From the NCBI RefSeq assembly GCF_900106045.1, contig NZ_LT629802.1, positions 5,394,001 to 5,458,000 on the forward strand: 64,000 bases of DNA, written 5' to 3'. Positions 53,251 to 61,200 of this stretch are shown here, one piece after another (position 1 is the first letter of the stretch; each line of letters opens with the position of its first letter). The notes below the pieces were generated by a model that saw nothing but the letters and a program-made list of their open reading frames with translations, was not told the origin of the DNA and searched no databases. A program made the position numbers and the translations under genes. This stretch comes from Pseudomonas mucidolens (lineage in GTDB: Bacteria > Pseudomonadota > Gammaproteobacteria > Pseudomonadales > Pseudomonadaceae).

Positions 53251-53727
53251 TTATTTTTGAGAGGGAAGACCGATGACCCGGCCGAGCAAGGCTGGTTTGG
53301 GCAGCTTGAGGTGTTCGTCACTGATGGCCGTCAGCCTGGCCAATACGGCCTCGCTGAACGGCGTCGAATGTGGCCCTGCCAGATCAACGTGCAACAGCAT
53401 CTGCTCGTTGCCGGCCAGCTCCTTTGCGTCGCCGACAAGGTGCAAGCTGTGATACAGGTGCAGGCGCTTGCGATCGTGGGCGATGAGTTGGGTGTGGACT
53501 TCGACTTCGGCCCCCAGCTTGACTTCGTGCAGGTAGTTGAGGTGCAGCTCCAGGGTGAACAGCGAGTGGCCGCTGGCGTCGCGGTTGTCGCTGGTAAGCC
53601 CCAAAGTGTCCATCAGCGCATCGGTGGCGTAGCTGAAGATCAGCAGGTAGAACGCGTCACGCAGATGGCCGTTGTAGTCGACCCAGTCGGGAATGATTTT
53701 TGTGCTGTAGGTGGTGAGAGCGGGCAT
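53251..53727 (-). CDS. cdhB: thioesterase of the carnitine pathway (betainyl-CoA thioesterase)
   Basis: A 158-residue hotdog-fold thioesterase of the 4-hydroxybenzoyl-CoA type: IPDWVDYNGHLRDAFYLLIFSYATDALMD with the conserved active-site Asp and NGH, then SLFTLELHLNYLHEVKLGAEV. In carnitine breakdown it releases glycine betaine from betainyl-CoA made by CdhC. It follows cdhA on the same strand, separated by a repeat cluster, and precedes the butyrobetaine hydroxylase by 9 bases. The specific role is from operon order. Confidence 0.88.
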   Translation of the reverse strand: MPALTTYSTKIIPDWVDYNGHLRDAFYLLIFSYATDALMDTLGLTSDNRDASGHSLFTLELHLNYLHEVKLGAEVEVHTQLIAHDRKRLHLYHSLHLVGDAKELAGNEQMLLHVDLAGPHSTPFSEAVLARLTAISDEHLKLPKPALLGRVIGLPSQK

Positions 53728-53770
53728 GGTTGGGGGTTCCGCAGATAATAGTGTGGTGGGTTTGAGGGCC

Positions 53771-54090
53771 AGCCCCTCACCCTAACCCTCTCCCCGGAGG
53801 GGCGAGGGGACTGATCGAAGTGTGCTGAGAAAATTTGCGACCTGAAAAACCGTATTGATTATGGATTCACAGCAGACCTTTCAGGTCGGCGTAAAACTGC
53901 AATATCCCCCAATCGGTCCCCTCTCCCCGGAGGGGCGAGGGGATTGACCGAAATGTTTTGAGACATACCGCGACCTGAGAGACCGAGTCGGTTATGGATT
54001 TACAGCTGACCTTTCAGGTCGAGGTAAAACTGCAATATCCCCCAATCGGTTCCCTCGCCCCTCCGGGGAGAGGGTTAGGGTGAGGGGCGG
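53771..54090. repeat. two tandem inverted-repeat units sharing a middle arm
   Basis: Arms GCCCCTCACCCTAACCCTCT... at 53771, a middle arm CCCCTCTCCCCGGAGGGGCG at 53918, and the inverted outer arm ending AGGGTTAGGGTGAGGGGC at 54088. Between arms each unit has the same core: CGACCTGA(A/G)A(A/G)ACCG, TATGGATT(C/T)ACAGC, CTTTCAGGTCG and CTGCAATATCCCCCAATCGG. It is the same family as 27708-27901, here in the cdhB-cdhA gap. Confidence 0.85.
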
Positions 54091-54109
54091 CTCTTGGGCC
54101 AACCCAACC

Positions 54110-55075
54110 CTATTCGGCAAACGCCATCCCATGCTTCTCCTTCGTCACCTTCACCGCCTCCAGCACCGCCAGCAGGCAATCATCACGATAGCGCTCCAGC
54201 GCCGAGATGCTGTGGTCACCCAACTGTTCGCGCGTGCCTTCAACCACATCATCGATCAGCTTGTCGGTCAGCTCGGGCGCAGGCAGATAGGTCCACGGCA
54301 GTTGCAGCGCCGGGCCAAATTGCGCCATGAAGTGGCGCATGCCGGCGTCGCCACCCGCCAATGTATAGGTCATGAACGTGCCCATGAACGACCAGCGCAA
54401 ACCGGCGCCAAAGCGAATCGCGTCATCGATCTCGCCGGTCGTCGCGACGCCATCGTTGACCAGATGCAGCGCCTCGCGCCAGAGTGCCTCCAGCAGGCGG
54501 TCAGCGATAAAACCCGGGACTTCCTTGCGCACATGCAAGGGGCGCATGCCGAGGGATTCATAGACTTTGATGGCCGCTTGCACAGCCTCGGGTGCGGTGT
54601 GTTTTCCGGCGACCACTTCCACCAGCGGCAGTAGGTAAACCGGGTTGAACGGGTGGCCGACCACGCAGCGTTGCGGGTGGGTAGAGCCCTCATAAAACTC
54701 ACTCGGCAACAGCCCGGACGTGCTGGATCCGATCAATGCGTCGGGCTTGGCTGCGGCGCTGATCTTGCTGTGCAGTTCGAGTTTCAGTTCCAGGCGTTCC
54801 GGGGCGCTTTCCTGAATGAAATCGGCGTCTTTCACACATTCTTCGATAGTGGCGACAAACCGCAGACGGTCCTGGGACGCGCCCGGTGCCAGGCCGTGTT
54901 TCTCCAATGCGCCCCAAGCGTTGGCCACGCGTTTGCGCAGCGCCGCTTCGGCACCGGGCGCAGGATCCCAGGCCACCACATCCAGGCCGTGAGCCAGGGC
55001 GCGGGACACCCAGCCGCTGCCGATAACACCGCTGCCCAGGGCTGCGAAGGTCTTGATTTCAGTGATAAAGCTCAT
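54110..55075 (-). CDS. cdhA: L-carnitine 3-dehydrogenase
   Basis: CdhA oxidises L-carnitine to 3-dehydrocarnitine with NAD. The 321-residue protein belongs to the 3-hydroxyacyl-CoA dehydrogenase family: Rossmann motif [41 protein letters not shown] (active-site Ser), [16 protein letters not shown] (catalytic His-Pro) and [10 protein letters not shown]. Third gene of caiX-cdhC-cdhA-cdhB. A 340-base repeat cluster separates it from cdhB. Confidence 0.93.
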   Translation of the reverse strand: MSFITEIKTFAALGSGVIGSGWVSRALAHGLDVVAWDPAPGAEAALRKRVANAWGALEKHGLAPGASQDRLRFVATIEECVKDADFIQESAPERLELKLELHSKISAAAKPDALIGSSTSGLLPSEFYEGSTHPQRCVVGHPFNPVYLLPLVEVVAGKHTAPEAVQAAIKVYESLGMRPLHVRKEVPGFIADRLLEALWREALHLVNDGVATTGEIDDAIRFGAGLRWSFMGTFMTYTLAGGDAGMRHFMAQFGPALQLPWTYLPAPELTDKLIDDVVEGTREQLGDHSISALERYRDDCLLAVLEAVKVTKEKHGMAFAE

Positions 55076-55121
55076 GGCGAGGTTCCTTGGGTATTCGCAG
55101 AATTTGGGTGGTCACCGGCTC

Positions 55122-55155
55122 AAATGTGGCAGCGAGCAAGCCCGCTGGCACATTT
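55122..55155. repeat. divergent REP between cdhA and cdhC
   Basis: AAATGTGGCAGCGAGCAAGC followed by CCGCTGGCACATTT: the ends are complementary (AAATGTG with CACATTT, CAGCG with CGCTG) and the centre resembles a type B REP. Confidence 0.65.
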
Positions 55156-55177
55156 TTGATCCGGTTTCGGCAGGTGG

Positions 55178-56065
55178 TTAACCGCGTTTAGTGAGGCCCA
55201 TTTTTAGGCGGCCTTCGGCCGGGGTCATGACCCGCGCGCCGAGGCGACTGAGGATTTCACCGGCCCGTTCCACCAACTGTCCGTTGGTCGCCAGCACGCC
55301 CTTGTCCAGCCACAGGTTGTCCTCCAGACCCACCCGCACGTTGCCGCCCAGCAACACCGCCTGGGCCGCCATCGGCATCTGCATGCGCCCGATCCCGAAC
55401 CCCGCCCACACCGCATCGGCGGGCAGATTGTCGACCATCGCTTTCATGGTGGTGGTATCCGCCGGTGCGCCCCACGGAATGCCCAGGCACAGTTGGAACA
55501 ACGGGTCGATCAGCAAGCCTTCCTTGATCATCTGCTTGGCGAACCACAGGTGGCCGGTGTCGAAGATTTCCAGTTCGGCCTTCACGCCCAGTTCCTGGAT
55601 ACGCTTGGCGCCCGCTCGCAGTTGCGCCGGGGTGGAAACGTAAATAGTGTCGCCATCGCCAAAGTTCAGGGTGCCGCAGTCCAGGGTGCAGATTTCCGGC
55701 AGCAGTTCTTCGACATGGGCCAGCCGGGTCAGCGGACCTACCGGATCGGTATTGGGACCGAACGCCATAGGGCGCTCGCCAGCGCCGATTTCCAGGTCGC
55801 CGCCCATCCCGGCGGTGAGGTTGACGATGATGTCGATGTCCGCTTCACGGATGCGCTCCATCACTTCGCGGTACAGCGCTACATCGCGGCTGAATTTGCC
55901 GCTGTGCGGATCACGCACGTGGCAATGCACGACCGTGGCTCCGGCTTTTGCCGCTTCGACGGCGGCGGCGGCGATTTGCTTGGGGGTGACCGGCACGTGC
56001 GGGCTCTTGGCGGTCGTGTCGCCAGCACCGGTGAGTGCGCAGGTGATGATGACGTCGTGATTCAT
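55178..56065 (-). CDS. cdhC: 3-dehydrocarnitine cleavage enzyme (BKACE family)
   Basis: A 295-residue beta-keto acid cleavage enzyme, a zinc-dependent TIM barrel. It has [40 protein letters not shown] with the H-x-H zinc ligands, NLTAGMGGD and [10 protein letters not shown]. It condenses 3-dehydrocarnitine with acetyl-CoA and yields betainyl-CoA and acetoacetate. 102 bases upstream of cdhA on the same strand; the role follows from the operon and matches PA5385 (from memory). Confidence 0.92.
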   Translation of the reverse strand: MNHDVIITCALTGAGDTTAKSPHVPVTPKQIAAAAVEAAKAGATVVHCHVRDPHSGKFSRDVALYREVMERIREADIDIIVNLTAGMGGDLEIGAGERPMAFGPNTDPVGPLTRLAHVEELLPEICTLDCGTLNFGDGDTIYVSTPAQLRAGAKRIQELGVKAELEIFDTGHLWFAKQMIKEGLLIDPLFQLCLGIPWGAPADTTTMKAMVDNLPADAVWAGFGIGRMQMPMAAQAVLLGGNVRVGLEDNLWLDKGVLATNGQLVERAGEILSRLGARVMTPAEGRLKMGLTKRG

Positions 56066-56139
56066 GAGTCGGATTCCTTACAGGCGTGATGATGCCGTTC
56101 GCAGCCGTCATCGGCTGCGAAACGGTGTTTCTAAAAAGG

Positions 56140-57084
56140 TTATTGGCTACTCAGTTGCAGATGGGCCGCCGCCGGTTTGCCGTCGAAGGTGGTGACGCCT
56201 TCCAGCCAGCGCTGCTGATCTTGCGGGTGATCCTTGAGCCACTGCCTGGCGGATTCGAAGGCGTCCTTGTGTTCCAGCAGCGGCTGCATCATCCGGCTCT
56301 CGTCGGCAGCGGTGAAGGTCAGGTTAGTCAGCAGTCTGTGGATGTTCGGGCATTGTTCCGCGTAATTCGGCGTGGTCACGGTCCAGACGGTCGCCTTGCC
56401 TTCATTCGGGCCGAGGGCGTCCTCGCTGCCGGAGAGGTAGGTCATGGCGACGTTGACGTTCATCGGGTGCGGCGCCCAACCGAAAAACACCACGGCCTCC
56501 TTGCGGCGCACGGCGCGGTCCACGGCGGCGAGCATGCCGGCCTCGCTGGATTCCACCAATTGGAACTTGCCCAGGCCGAACTGATTCTTGGCGATCATCG
56601 CCTTGATCTGCGTGTTGGCGCCCGAGCCCGGCTCGATGCCGTAGATCTTGCCATCCAGATCCTTCTCGAACCTGGCGATATCGGCAAAGCTTTTCAGGCC
56701 TTTGTCCGCCAGGTAGGTTGGCACCGCCAGGGTCGCACGGGCGTCTTCGAGGCTGGGTTTGTCGAGGACTTTTACCTGTCCGGCTTCGACGAACGGCGTG
56801 ATGGTCTGGGTCATCAGCGGGTTCCAGTAACCAAGGAACAGGTCCAGGCGCTGGTCGCGAATCCCGGCAAAGATGATTTGCTGGGACGCGCTGGTCTGTT
56901 TGGTCTTGTAGCCGAGGCCATCGAGCAACACTTGGGTCATGGCGCTGGTGGCGATCACGTCGGTCCAGTTCACTACGCCCATGCGCACGTTTCGGCAGGA
57001 CGCTGCATCGGCTGCCAATACGCTGGTGCTGAAGATGGCGCTGACGCCAAGTGCAAGCACACAGCGGCTGATCATTCGGTTCAT
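56140..57084 (-). CDS. caiX: carnitine-binding periplasmic protein CaiX
   Basis: A 314-residue ProX-type binding protein: Sec signal to about residue 25 (FSTSVLAADA), then CRNVRMGVVNWTDVIATSAMTQVLLDGLGY, DLFLGYWNPLM, YGIEPGSGANTQI and FFGWAPHPMN. It has the same architecture as CbcX but is a distinct paralogue. No permease is adjacent, so it probably docks onto the CbcWV core, as reported in P. aeruginosa. It heads the carnitine operon and is divergent from cdhR across a 21-bp direct repeat. Confidence 0.93.
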   Translation of the reverse strand: MNRMISRCVLALGVSAIFSTSVLAADAASCRNVRMGVVNWTDVIATSAMTQVLLDGLGYKTKQTSASQQIIFAGIRDQRLDLFLGYWNPLMTQTITPFVEAGQVKVLDKPSLEDARATLAVPTYLADKGLKSFADIARFEKDLDGKIYGIEPGSGANTQIKAMIAKNQFGLGKFQLVESSEAGMLAAVDRAVRRKEAVVFFGWAPHPMNVNVAMTYLSGSEDALGPNEGKATVWTVTTPNYAEQCPNIHRLLTNLTFTAADESRMMQPLLEHKDAFESARQWLKDHPQDQQRWLEGVTTFDGKPAAAHLQLSSQ

Positions 57085-57172
57085 GGTGGGGCCCTCGGCA
57101 GATCGTTATTGTGGAGTCCGGCGTCTTTGTGCACCGTGTAGCCAACTTACGCAGCTTGAAAGGCGATAACAC

Positions 57173-57207
57173 GCACGGCGGCGACCCACTCTTGCACTGC
57201 GGCGACC
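57173..57207. promoter_or_regulatory. direct repeats between caiX and cdhR, candidate CdhR operator
   Basis: GCAC(G/T)GCGGCGACC occurs at 57173-57186 and 57194-57207: 13 of 14 bases identical, spaced exactly 21 bp. This is typical of AraC-type activator sites and lies about 90 bases upstream of caiX. Confidence 0.7.
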
Positions 57208-57277
57208 TGTGTTCTTGAATGACCGATTGAACTGGCGTATCACAGTGACCACGCTACCCGTCCCACGAGCGCGCATC

Positions 57278-58223
57278 ATGACCCAGGACTTCTACTTTTT
57301 GCTGATGCCGGGGTTTTCCGCCATTGGCTTTATTTCCGCGATTGAACCGCTGCGTGTCGCCAACCGTTTTCGTGGTGAGTTGTACCGTTGGCAGGTGCTG
57401 AGTGCCGACGGGGGCGCGGTGCTCGCGAGCAATGGCATGTCGGTCAACGCCGACGCGGCCCTGGAGCCGCTGAAAAAAGGGCGCGACCCTGCTGGTGGTG
57501 GCGGGTTTCGAACCGCTGAAATTCGCCACTCCGGCACTGCAGCACTGGCTACGCCGCCTCGACCACGAGGGCGTGAGCCTCGGCGCCATCGACACCGGAG
57601 CCTGCGTGCTGGCCGAGGCCGGTTTGCTCGACGGTTATCGGCTAACCCTGCATTGGGAAGCGATCGAGGCCTTCAAGGAGTCTTATCCACAGCTCAGCGT
57701 GACTCAGGAGCTGTTTGAAATTGACCGTCGGCGCATCACCTGCGCCGGCGGCACGGCTTCCATCGACCTGATGCTTGACCTGATCAGCCAGGCGCACGGC
57801 GCGGATCTGGCGATTCAGGTGTCCGAACAATTCGTGCTTGGCCGCATCCGCCCGCACAAAGACCACCAGCGCATGCAAATTGCCACGCGCTACGGCATCA
57901 CTAACAAGAAGTTGGTACAGGTCATCGGTGAGATGGAGCAACATACCGAACCGCCGCTAAGCACGCTGGCGCTGGCCGAATCGATCAAGGTCACACGCCG
58001 TCAACTGGAGCGCCTGTTTCGCCTGCACCTGAACGACACCCCGAGCAATTTCTACCTCGGCCTGCGCCTGGAAAAGGCCCGACAGCTCTTGCGCCAGAGC
58101 GGTATGAGCGTGCTGGAGGTGAGCATCGCGTGTGGGTTTGAATCGCCGTCGTATTTCACCCGCAGCTACCGGGCGCGGTTTGCCAAATGTCCGCGGGAGG
58201 ATCGGCGCGGGGAGGTGGTTTGA
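57278..58223 (+). pseudogene. cdhR: AraC-family carnitine activator CdhR, frameshifted
   Basis: Reading from ATG 57278 gives MTQDFYFLLMPGFSAIGFIS to AALEPLKKG, the first 65 or so residues of a GbdR-like amidotransferase-fold regulator. Translation must then shift +1 at the six-A run 57473-57478 to continue as GATLLVVAGFEPLKF...GAIDTGACVLAEAGLLDG and the AraC domain (VTRRQLERLFRLHLNDTPSNFYLGLRL, IACGFESPSYFTRSYRARF) to 58223. The repaired protein is about 315 residues, normal for CdhR. One A too many explains it: a real mutation, slippage or a sequencing error. If real, carnitine induction is impaired. Confidence 0.85.
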
Positions 58224-58307
58224 GGGGGGCTTGTCCTGTGAGGAAGTGACTTTTCCTGTGGCGAGGGGGTAAGCCCTAATGCCGTTCAGTTAAGCGAATA
58301 GCGTCCA

Positions 58308-58408
58308 CTGTAGGAGCGAGCTTGCTCGCGAAAAACGTCAACGATGACGCGTGTTTCCTGAATAAACGCGGCGCTTATGAGTTCTTCGCGAGCAAGCTCG
58401 CTCCTACA
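58308..58408. repeat. REPIN, type A
   Basis: Arms CTGTAGGAGCGAGCTTGCTC and the opposite arm ending CGAGCAAGCTCGCTCCTACA, inner AACGTCAACGATGACGCG. It occupies most of the 287-base cdhR-DUF3010 gap; the rest shows nothing. Confidence 0.9.
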
Positions 58409-58510
58409 AATAGCCTTAACTGAACTGCATTGGGACAAGCCCCCTCTCCACAGGAAAGCCTTCAGCCATAGGCAAGTCAAAGGAAAAGCCCCAGCCACAG
58501 GTCGCGGTGT

Positions 58511-58927
58511 CTACTTTTTCAGCAGCGCCGCACACGCCGTTTTATAGGCCTCATGCTGATACTTGTTCAGCGTCGCCGGCAGGGCGAAGTCGTGTTTTTT
58601 GTTCTGTGCGTTGATGGTCTGCGGCGACAGCAATGTCACCTCGCAGCCGTCGAGCAACTGAAACACTCCTTCAATCTTGAACGTGGTCGGGCCACCGGCG
58701 AACTCGCCTTTCTTGCCGCGCTTCTTGATTGCGATACGGGTGATGGCGTTGGCCTGCACGAACGCTTTCATCTGGGCCGCGAAGGCTTTGACGTTGGCCG
58801 CTTCATCATCGTCTTCCAGCGCGATTTTCTTGGTGGCCAGGGCAATGTGGTTGAATGCCTGGCCGTCGAGCGATGCGATGGCGATGATGGCTTCACTACC
58901 TTTGATTTCGATGCCGCAGATGTTCAT
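58511..58927 (-). CDS. DUF3010 family protein
   Basis: A 138-residue cytoplasmic protein starting MNICGIEIKGSEAIIAIASL, with a ribonuclease H-like first strand (G-I-E-I-K) and KKRGKKGEFAGGPTTFKIEG, then LLSPQTINAQNKKHDF. This matches the DUF3010 family, whose function is unknown. It has no signal or membrane segment. Not obviously linked to the surrounding amine catabolism. Confidence 0.82.
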   Translation of the reverse strand: MNICGIEIKGSEAIIAIASLDGQAFNHIALATKKIALEDDDEAANVKAFAAQMKAFVQANAITRIAIKKRGKKGEFAGGPTTFKIEGVFQLLDGCEVTLLSPQTINAQNKKHDFALPATLNKYQHEAYKTACAALLKK

Positions 58928-59009
58928 TCAATAACCTATTTAAGATGAAGTGTTCGCTGGATAATCGATGTCAGTAATGTCGATCTTCCTCAATACCCAT
59001 TGAAACTAC

Positions 59010-59411
59010 CTACTCCTGTCCGATCGACTCGAGGAACTCCGACCGTTCATCACTCATCCGCGCCAGGCAGTCGTTCTGTGCAATCGCATAGGCCTTGCTG
59101 CCGCTGACTGCCGGGAAGGTTTCGATGGCGCAATCCGCGTCGCGCAGTTTTTCCCATTTCTGCTGGGCATCCTTCAGACGAGCGGTTATGTCCGCCAGTT
59201 CGGAGGGGGCGCTGCCATAGAGGCTGGCCAGGCGTTCCTGAAGGCTCTGGTAGTTGTCATTGAGCAACTGCGCGGCGGTGGTTTTGTTGTAGCTGGCGCA
59301 TTCCAGGGTTTGCTTGTCGTTTTCGATGCCGTCGCACGGGGTGCTGTCGGGGTCTTCGGCTGCGTGGACAGCGCTCGCGATAAGTGCCAGGGCCAGGAAA
59401 ATCGGTTTCAT
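59010..59411 (-). CDS. LprI-like (DUF1311) secreted protein
   Basis: A 133-residue protein with a Sec signal (MKPIFLALALIASAVHAAED) and four to five cysteines. The pattern TPCDGIENDKQTLECASYNKTTAAQLLNDNYQSL...WEKLRDADCAIE...NDCLARMSDERSEFLE is the DUF1311/LprI layout, a family that includes lysozyme inhibitors. Probably periplasmic; inhibitor activity is inferred from the family only. 82 bases downstream lies the DUF3010 gene's start side. Confidence 0.8.
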   Translation of the reverse strand: MKPIFLALALIASAVHAAEDPDSTPCDGIENDKQTLECASYNKTTAAQLLNDNYQSLQERLASLYGSAPSELADITARLKDAQQKWEKLRDADCAIETFPAVSGSKAYAIAQNDCLARMSDERSEFLESIGQE

Positions 59412-59631
59412 TACGCCGTCTCATATCGGTTGATCGTCAAATTCTGGCTCAAGCGTAGGGCAAAGAACAGACACAAGACAGATACGTCTGTGCACCCTTT
59501 GTCGTCGATTGACGCTTTCGGCAATTCCCCTGTCGTTTTTGCACCCGGCTCGGTCAGTCCCTGGGCATATGCTGGCCCCAAAGCGCCGGCAGACGATTCG
59601 GCGCGTGAATCACCTATAAAGGGGACGCCTG
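59412..59631. other. promoter region of the dgc operon
   Basis: 220 bases without a gene between the divergent LprI-like gene and the dipeptidase. GACGCTTTCGG (59511) and GTCGTTTTTGC (59532) are 21 bp apart and loosely alike (7 of 11), possible GbdR half-sites, but weaker than the repeats before cbcX. Confidence 0.3.
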
Positions 59632-60609
59632 ATGAGCCCAGCCGAATTGCACGCCGACAGCATCGTTATCGACGGGCTGATCATTGCCAAGTGGAACCGC
59701 GAGCTGTTTGAAGACATGCGCAAGGGCGGCCTGACCGCCGCCAACTGCACCGTGTCGGTGTGGGAAGGCTTCCAGGCCACCATCAATAACATCGTCGCCA
59801 GCCAGACCTTGATCCGCGAAAACAGTGACTTGGTGATCCCGGTGAAAACCACCGCCGACATTCGTCGGGCCAAGGAACAGGGCAAGACCGGGATCATCTT
59901 CGGCTTCCAGAATGCGCATGCCTTTGAAGACCAACTGGGTTACGTCGAGATCTTCAAGCAGCTTGGCGTTGGCGTGGTGCAGATGTGCTACAACACCCAG
60001 AACCTGGTGGGCACCGGCTGTTACGAGCGCGATGGCGGCCTGTCGGGTTTCGGGCGTGAAATCGTCGGCGAGATGAACCGCGTCGGCATCATGTGCGACC
60101 TGTCCCACGTCGGTTCCAAAACCAGCGAAGAAGTCATCCTCGAATCGAAAAAGCCGGTGTGCTACTCCCACTGCCTGCCGTCGGGTTTGAAAGAGCATCC
60201 GCGCAACAAATCCGATGAAGAACTGAAGTTCATCGCCGACCACGGCGGTTTTGTCGGCGTGACCATGTTTGCGCCGTTCCTGGCCAAGGGGATCGATTCG
60301 ACCATCGATGACTACGCCGAAGCCATCGAATACACGATGAATATCGTCGGCGAAGATGCCATCGGCATCGGCACCGACTTCACCCAGGGCCATGGTCAGG
60401 ATTTCTTCGAAATGCTGACCCACGACAAGGGTTACGCCCGCCGCCTGACCAGCTTCGGCAAGATCATCAATCCGCTGGGCATCCGCACGGTGGGCGAGTT
60501 CCCCAACCTCACCGAGACCCTGCTCAAGCGCGGCCACAGTGAGCACGTGGTGCGCAAGATCATGGGCCAGAACTGGGTCAACGTCCTCAAGGATGTCTGG
60601 GGCGAATAA
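59632..60609 (+). CDS. M19 renal dipeptidase-like protein with altered metal site
   Basis: A 325-residue amidohydrolase-fold protein of the M19 family. It keeps His159 (CDLSHVG), His180 (CYSHCLP), Arg191 and Asp249 (IGIGTDFTQG). The first metal motif V-I-D-G-H-N-D of true dipeptidases reads VIDGLII here (Leu16 and Ile18 in place of His and Asp), and the bridging Glu is Gln93 (GFQNAH). It is therefore unlikely to be a normal binuclear dipeptidase. It begins the operon with DUF5943, dgcA and dgcB, so a role in dimethylglycine or betaine metabolism is likely; matches PA5396 in position, from memory. The Shine-Dalgarno is AAGGGG. Confidence 0.85.
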   Translation: MSPAELHADSIVIDGLIIAKWNRELFEDMRKGGLTAANCTVSVWEGFQATINNIVASQTLIRENSDLVIPVKTTADIRRAKEQGKTGIIFGFQNAHAFEDQLGYVEIFKQLGVGVVQMCYNTQNLVGTGCYERDGGLSGFGREIVGEMNRVGIMCDLSHVGSKTSEEVILESKKPVCYSHCLPSGLKEHPRNKSDEELKFIADHGGFVGVTMFAPFLAKGIDSTIDDYAEAIEYTMNIVGEDAIGIGTDFTQGHGQDFFEMLTHDKGYARRLTSFGKIINPLGIRTVGEFPNLTETLLKRGHSEHVVRKIMGQNWVNVLKDVWGE

Positions 60610-60654
60610 GCCGCCACTCAACCACACATCGAATTTTTCTGGAGTTAAGTTTCC

Positions 60655-61185
60655 ATGGCCAAGATCGCCCCGCAATTACCTATCGAAGTCGACAGTGAAA
60701 CCGGTATCTGGACCTCCGATGCCTTGCCGATGCTGTATGTGCCGCGTCATTTCTTCGTCAACAACCACATGGGCATCGAAGAAGTCCTCGGCGCTGATGC
60801 CTACGCCGAAATCCTCTACAAGGCCGGCTACAAATCCGCCTGGCACTGGTGCGAGAAAGAGGCCGAGTGCCACGGCCTGGAAGGTGTCGCGGTGTTCGAG
60901 CACTACATGAAGCGCCTGTCGCAACGCGGCTGGGGCCTGTTCAAGATCCAGGACATCGACCTCGACAAAGGCACCGCCAGCGTCAAGCTGGAACACTCGG
61001 CGTTCGTCTACGTGTATGGCAAGGTCGGGCGCAAGGTCGACTACATGTTCACCGGCTGGTTTGCCGGCGCCATGGACCAAATCCTGCAAGCGCGCGGCAG
61101 CAGTATTCGCACCGTCGCCGAACAAGTCTACGGCGGCTCCGAAGAAGGCCACGACGATGGCCTGTTCACCGTCAAGCCGCTGTAA
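60655..61185 (+). CDS. DUF5943 family protein of the dgc operon
   Basis: A 176-residue cytoplasmic protein. It begins with a strand-rich lid (IDLPIEVDSETGIWTSDALPMLYVPRHFF-like region), then MGIEEVLGADAYAEILYKAGYKSAWHWCEKEA and a C-terminal FVYVYGKVGRKVDYMFTGWFAGAMDQILQARGSS, recalling V4R-type small-ligand domains. Function unknown. 45 bases after the dipeptidase-like gene and 15 before dgcA, so it is surely co-transcribed and probably supports dimethylglycine demethylation. Confidence 0.8.
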   Translation: MAKIAPQLPIEVDSETGIWTSDALPMLYVPRHFFVNNHMGIEEVLGADAYAEILYKAGYKSAWHWCEKEAECHGLEGVAVFEHYMKRLSQRGWGLFKIQDIDLDKGTASVKLEHSAFVYVYGKVGRKVDYMFTGWFAGAMDQILQARGSSIRTVAEQVYGGSEEGHDDGLFTVKPL

Positions 61186-61200
61186 GTCGAGGACCCTGCC

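Noticed and set aside
57495..58223. Separate complete regulator starting inside cdhR (ATG 57495)
   Set aside because: It would lack the first strands of the amidotransferase fold, which are present in the other frame directly upstream; a frameshift is simpler.
59555..59580. Possible sigma54 promoter before the dipeptidase-like gene (GGGCATATGCTGGC)
   Set aside because: GG and GC spacing can be forced, but the TTGC block of the -12 element is missing.
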